Source of the DNA: a virus
Length of the DNA stretch: 64,000 bases
Strand: one strand, 5' to 3'
IMG/VR virus record: IMGVR_UViG_3300044713_000194
Coordinates: 1 to 64,000 of that record
The position numbers and the translations under genes were made by a program. Below, piece after piece: positions 63,301-64,000 of the stretch. How positions within the stretch are numbered: the stretch's first letter is position 1; each line of letters begins with the position of its first letter. A model generated the notes under the pieces. That model did not search any database. It was given only the letters and a program-made list of their open reading frames with translations, and was not told the origin of the DNA.

Positions 63301-64000
63301 ATCTCCACCTCATTACCGAGATACTTCGTTACATCCCCGTATGGGGACGCTTGCTCGCTTTGGGGAGTGTGGTAGCCTTTATCGAATTTCTCTAAAGTCT
63401 TTTCGTAAGCTTGACCACTGGGGTCTTTTTTGCCCTTGTCTGTACGCCAGCGATCGAACTGGAGCGCGTGTGTGCGCTCATGCACCAGCACACCGGTCGC
63501 CTGTTTGACAAAATCGTCCCACCAGCTTGTTCCGTTCGCTGCGGCATCCCCCAGGTACGATCCCAGACCCGGGCTCAACTTCAAAAGGATCGGGTCAGTA
63601 CCCGTCCCCATTGCGTTGTATGCGCCGCCCACTCGGAACTTCAGTGTCCCCGATGCGACAACGGTCGCCGGTGTTCCTTGATAGCGCACCTCAACCGCGT
63701 AATCAAGCGCGGCGCTGATTAGCCGAGCAAACTGATCATCGCTAACCGCTCCGTGCTTAGCCTCGTCGGCAATCCAATCTCGCGCCCGCTCCAACCCCTT
63801 CTTTGCCCACTCTGCATCCGAATCGATCTTTGGGAGGGAGGCATAAACGCTGTGACGGTTCTCATCAAATTTGCCGGAATTATTCACCGACTTAATCTGA
63901 TTGGGCTCAAAGACGGCGAACACCGAAGGGTCGCTAAGATCGATACCGCTCGATGAGATGAACTTTTCACCGGCGACCCACAAGCCGTCGAATCCTTTCG
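57354..64000 (-). CDS. Giant multi-enzyme polyvalent protein (5' end outside window)
   Basis: The frame is open at the right edge, so the true start lies outside; 2214 residues are visible. Numbering here starts at the TTG codon at 63983. Domains in order: the end of an ADP-ribosyltransferase-like unit (VFAVFEPNQIKS, 22-32); a metallopeptidase with HERTH (168-172); an ART-like domain with LYRG, LLSWSANY and QAEWF (412-498); a GNAT acetyltransferase (WRGTGLGQILYDKAIAEAKK, 585-604); a 2H phosphoesterase with HVTVRY and PHCTIAY (701-791); a polyvalent-type ART (RVYHGTNAYF to AVFSANQIKS, 878-1013); another ART-like unit (YYHST, GPGVYVS, 1037-1066); a ParB-like domain (VLDGNHRLQAAL, 1257-1268); a SprT-like peptidase (LAHELAHH...HGPSW, 1402-1444); an unassigned domain (1590-1780); and a C-terminal domain with LVDEVQTDL (1953-1961) as in large polyvalent-protein-associated domains. 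Such proteins are thought to be packaged and injected to act on the host. Confidence 0.88.
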   Translation of the reverse strand, partial: KGFDGLWVAGEKFISSSGIDLSDPSVFAVFEPNQIKSVNNSGKFDENRHSVYASLPKIDSDAEWAKKGLERARDWIADEAKHGAVSDDQFARLISAALDYAVEVRYQGTPATVVASGTLKFRVGGAYNAMGTGTDPILLKLSPGLGSYLGDAAANGTSWWDDFVKQATGVLVHERTHALQFDRWRTDKGKKDPSGQAYEKTLEKFDKGYHTPQSEQASPYGDVTKYLGNEVEIAAFARQAVHDFRESGMEDREVYIWIRRKGGWDILSRKSNAFQSYYRIYLFNPTVGAPIFRKFLTNVVRALKEDETAPISREDFELGEELAPSHFSDKPNRWNLNRRKGPKAAAFDDDGTPKTKYDKVCYEIANDDDLWNLITSYVQHPDILSESPLTDKLVALIKTVPTLTPNPWAADPEDKCLYRGEPYYSGADSYYHDGKAVWTGSHFPLLSWSANYKTAAGFADGPNGIVWKTVGKVQGVALESLVTWRMRVRQGESHYSGMQAEWFVLSNCKAVEARRPQHYASKQAELKQPPTPISELELRITNDGPMFDLVAELRNEPAEIRHVGGCSVYRTRYDGQKAFRLRYIGVDSKWRGTGLGQILYDKAIAEAKKRGAKFFLSDDQRQPTDERAWDHLKQRYPVSFDERLNRYVIPLDATQKRANAPAKVSYGTVQADLPEDSAANEAIEEVRDQIDVTDLAGMGARVGKNHVTVRYGVKFEDTSAIEAYLGTVPPMQAKLGSTASFPPSESSDNAAVIIAPVECPELFEVNDYLGRQGDRTNGHWFTEPNFDYKPHCTIAYVKPGAEAKYVGLDTTKGKSFTIREVTVITPSKERKVITLNGTIAKTADGPTQDQDWMGQPGDITETQAFKAWFAGSKVVDDHRRPLRVYHGTNAYFDTFDPDKGERASDSPVDNIAGVSWFASNPEVATYFGGWRDGARLMPVYLALKDPRIVDLAKMPDEFRGEYFNLRNKTVYDIRYVKGREIESAKKQGNDGVIFENGYDGTPASGNIYAVFSANQIKSAIGNNGDFNPEKASITASKNKIYYHSTGVADVIRREGFRPSVGGELGPGVYVSEQPMHPHFKKHENHQILSLSIGDVRLLTINAESPNTPLAILEKLYGRKKGAEFYDTHRAEIWSDPRGEPNWAFLDRIIQETGFGGIKAEGSITPRNIVIFDPKQVHVLDVPSIESPASEPKLAASKKAGRRLGEIFAIATTETLPLTDPQKFDFFNSTDKGKVTSLSKSLEEGRELSPILVAKRRNGHYLVLDGNHRLQAALNAKKAEIEAYVVTWADLKKVLNAYFDGEIPPEASELDDYILLNDENLEPYSKRAHIAAEQVNWRPILTELMAVLQPGLETPEVKIVNRPSAGWLGCDVWKFGQQQNGDPHGALNTTIELQKSIMSDENTVRRVLAHELAHHEDNLVNKWKELEEKGYKLFKIRQQYDFTKGHGPSWLAIAARFNAKYGEGFVTPHSDESYVVDESVIKPFFVLMHRYVNGKLMWAHASRLSPKMEKRITEIVEHKNPGSYRYKLFKTNDRFYLKSPTIGLSGSAYPQNEEQTAKVEKLWEEGEDIIGRYAPSSKVAAKKEPHEVPKTQYLSENQPCSVSMDLYGKLRGARNGQIIGTLGDFLQGKALRDLYRKALNVPIMALNKAVENGRVVDNKDYIFHGALGSYQGKMTIFMNPQSQDQMTTILEEGAHACRVSLGRQDPKQNFETITQEEHDSITGEQTAAKMVQHALELIKKHPTWDHASAMFKAIDKGIEPYAGWENDYPQLVTYRKKKQESPDGVVENLHPDADKTASIPNQLHIPDRPLTQEYDAIRRVYQWYGDNNVDSLPWARFQKQFQQIAQKYTPLLNEIRHNRPVVTREDLAQWLESYHETAAPDYEVSFDRYHAGENSFRDVEQLVLQINQGANAESILAEDPVLEQYVDMVRQSSTMSGHPSGDKTVGWLRVDFVNEHYLLVDEVQTDLVNSVTQAKAIVESRTFAEFMEKVQSEKIREAIREKGIDAARFTQVRRSFIAQGYTAEKLDEIKDKLTHLFKDWASHALSTLLEIARRHGIKHVALHTVDSIAARDQAVEPGKVKMYYDNLAKSFGFKQQDLNAGPLKGKFWVRTASHLPEDDVRRIADKSPEYGEEGAKMAASKEISAQLRAIDKVNPEFGEKIAAALNASPWKRYYTFSVETLADGTYLMVDKRFRQSDMLGIVNWMSGFSAGLAAK

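Overview
This window is part of a large, virulent-looking tailed dsDNA phage with a contractile tail (myovirus morphology). The evidence is a tail sheath gene, a probable tail tube, a T4-type prohead protease next to an acidic scaffold-like protein and a probable major capsid protein, a terminase large subunit, a probable portal, tail fibre genes, and a replication block with a family A DNA polymerase and a primase-type zinc protein. I see no integrase or lysogeny repressor. The host is not shown by the sequence. Secreted Cys/Ser/Gly-rich fibre proteins would fit a Gram-negative soil or water bacterium, but that is a guess.

Layout. Almost everything is on the minus strand, so the late region reads from 64000 down to 1. 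The gene at 57354-64000, cut by the window edge, encodes a giant polyvalent protein. It is followed by a structural gene (56019-57299). A plus-strand island of 16 small genes (50730-56006) then interrupts the block; it carries five copies of a promoter-like module. The minus block resumes with a small exported protein, a GIY-YIG homing endonuclease, a structural gene, an FmdB-type zinc ribbon protein, the tail sheath, two unknowns, a second GIY-YIG gene, the tube (39188-39871), a zinc ribbon protein, the prohead protease, the scaffold, a decoration-like protein and the capsid protein (33920-34912). Next come unknown zinc-cluster proteins, the fibre/adhesin group (23831-31544, with a holin-like membrane protein), several Ala/Lys-rich internal proteins (14359-23538), two DUF6527 genes, the terminase (10530-12461) and a membrane coiled-coil protein. 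After a 743-bp non-coding region the last operon holds a sigma-like protein, primase zinc domain with intein, DNA polymerase, an unknown basic protein and the portal, which runs off the window.

How the genes fit together. Assembly genes are in a conventional order (protease, scaffold, decoration, capsid), with intrinsic terminators dividing the minus strand into units. Short hairpins that contain the Shine-Dalgarno sequence precede at least nine virion-region genes and may tune translation. The giant polyvalent protein combines ADP-ribosyltransferase-like, metallopeptidase, GNAT, 2H phosphoesterase, ParB-like and SprT-like domains and is probably packaged and injected. A Lys-x-Ala-Ser/Ala motif recurs at most of its domain junctions and in scaffold, capsid N-terminus, portal and internal proteins, which suggests shared processing by the prohead protease.

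Limits: all functions come from reading motifs by eye. No database search, structure prediction or RNA folding was run.
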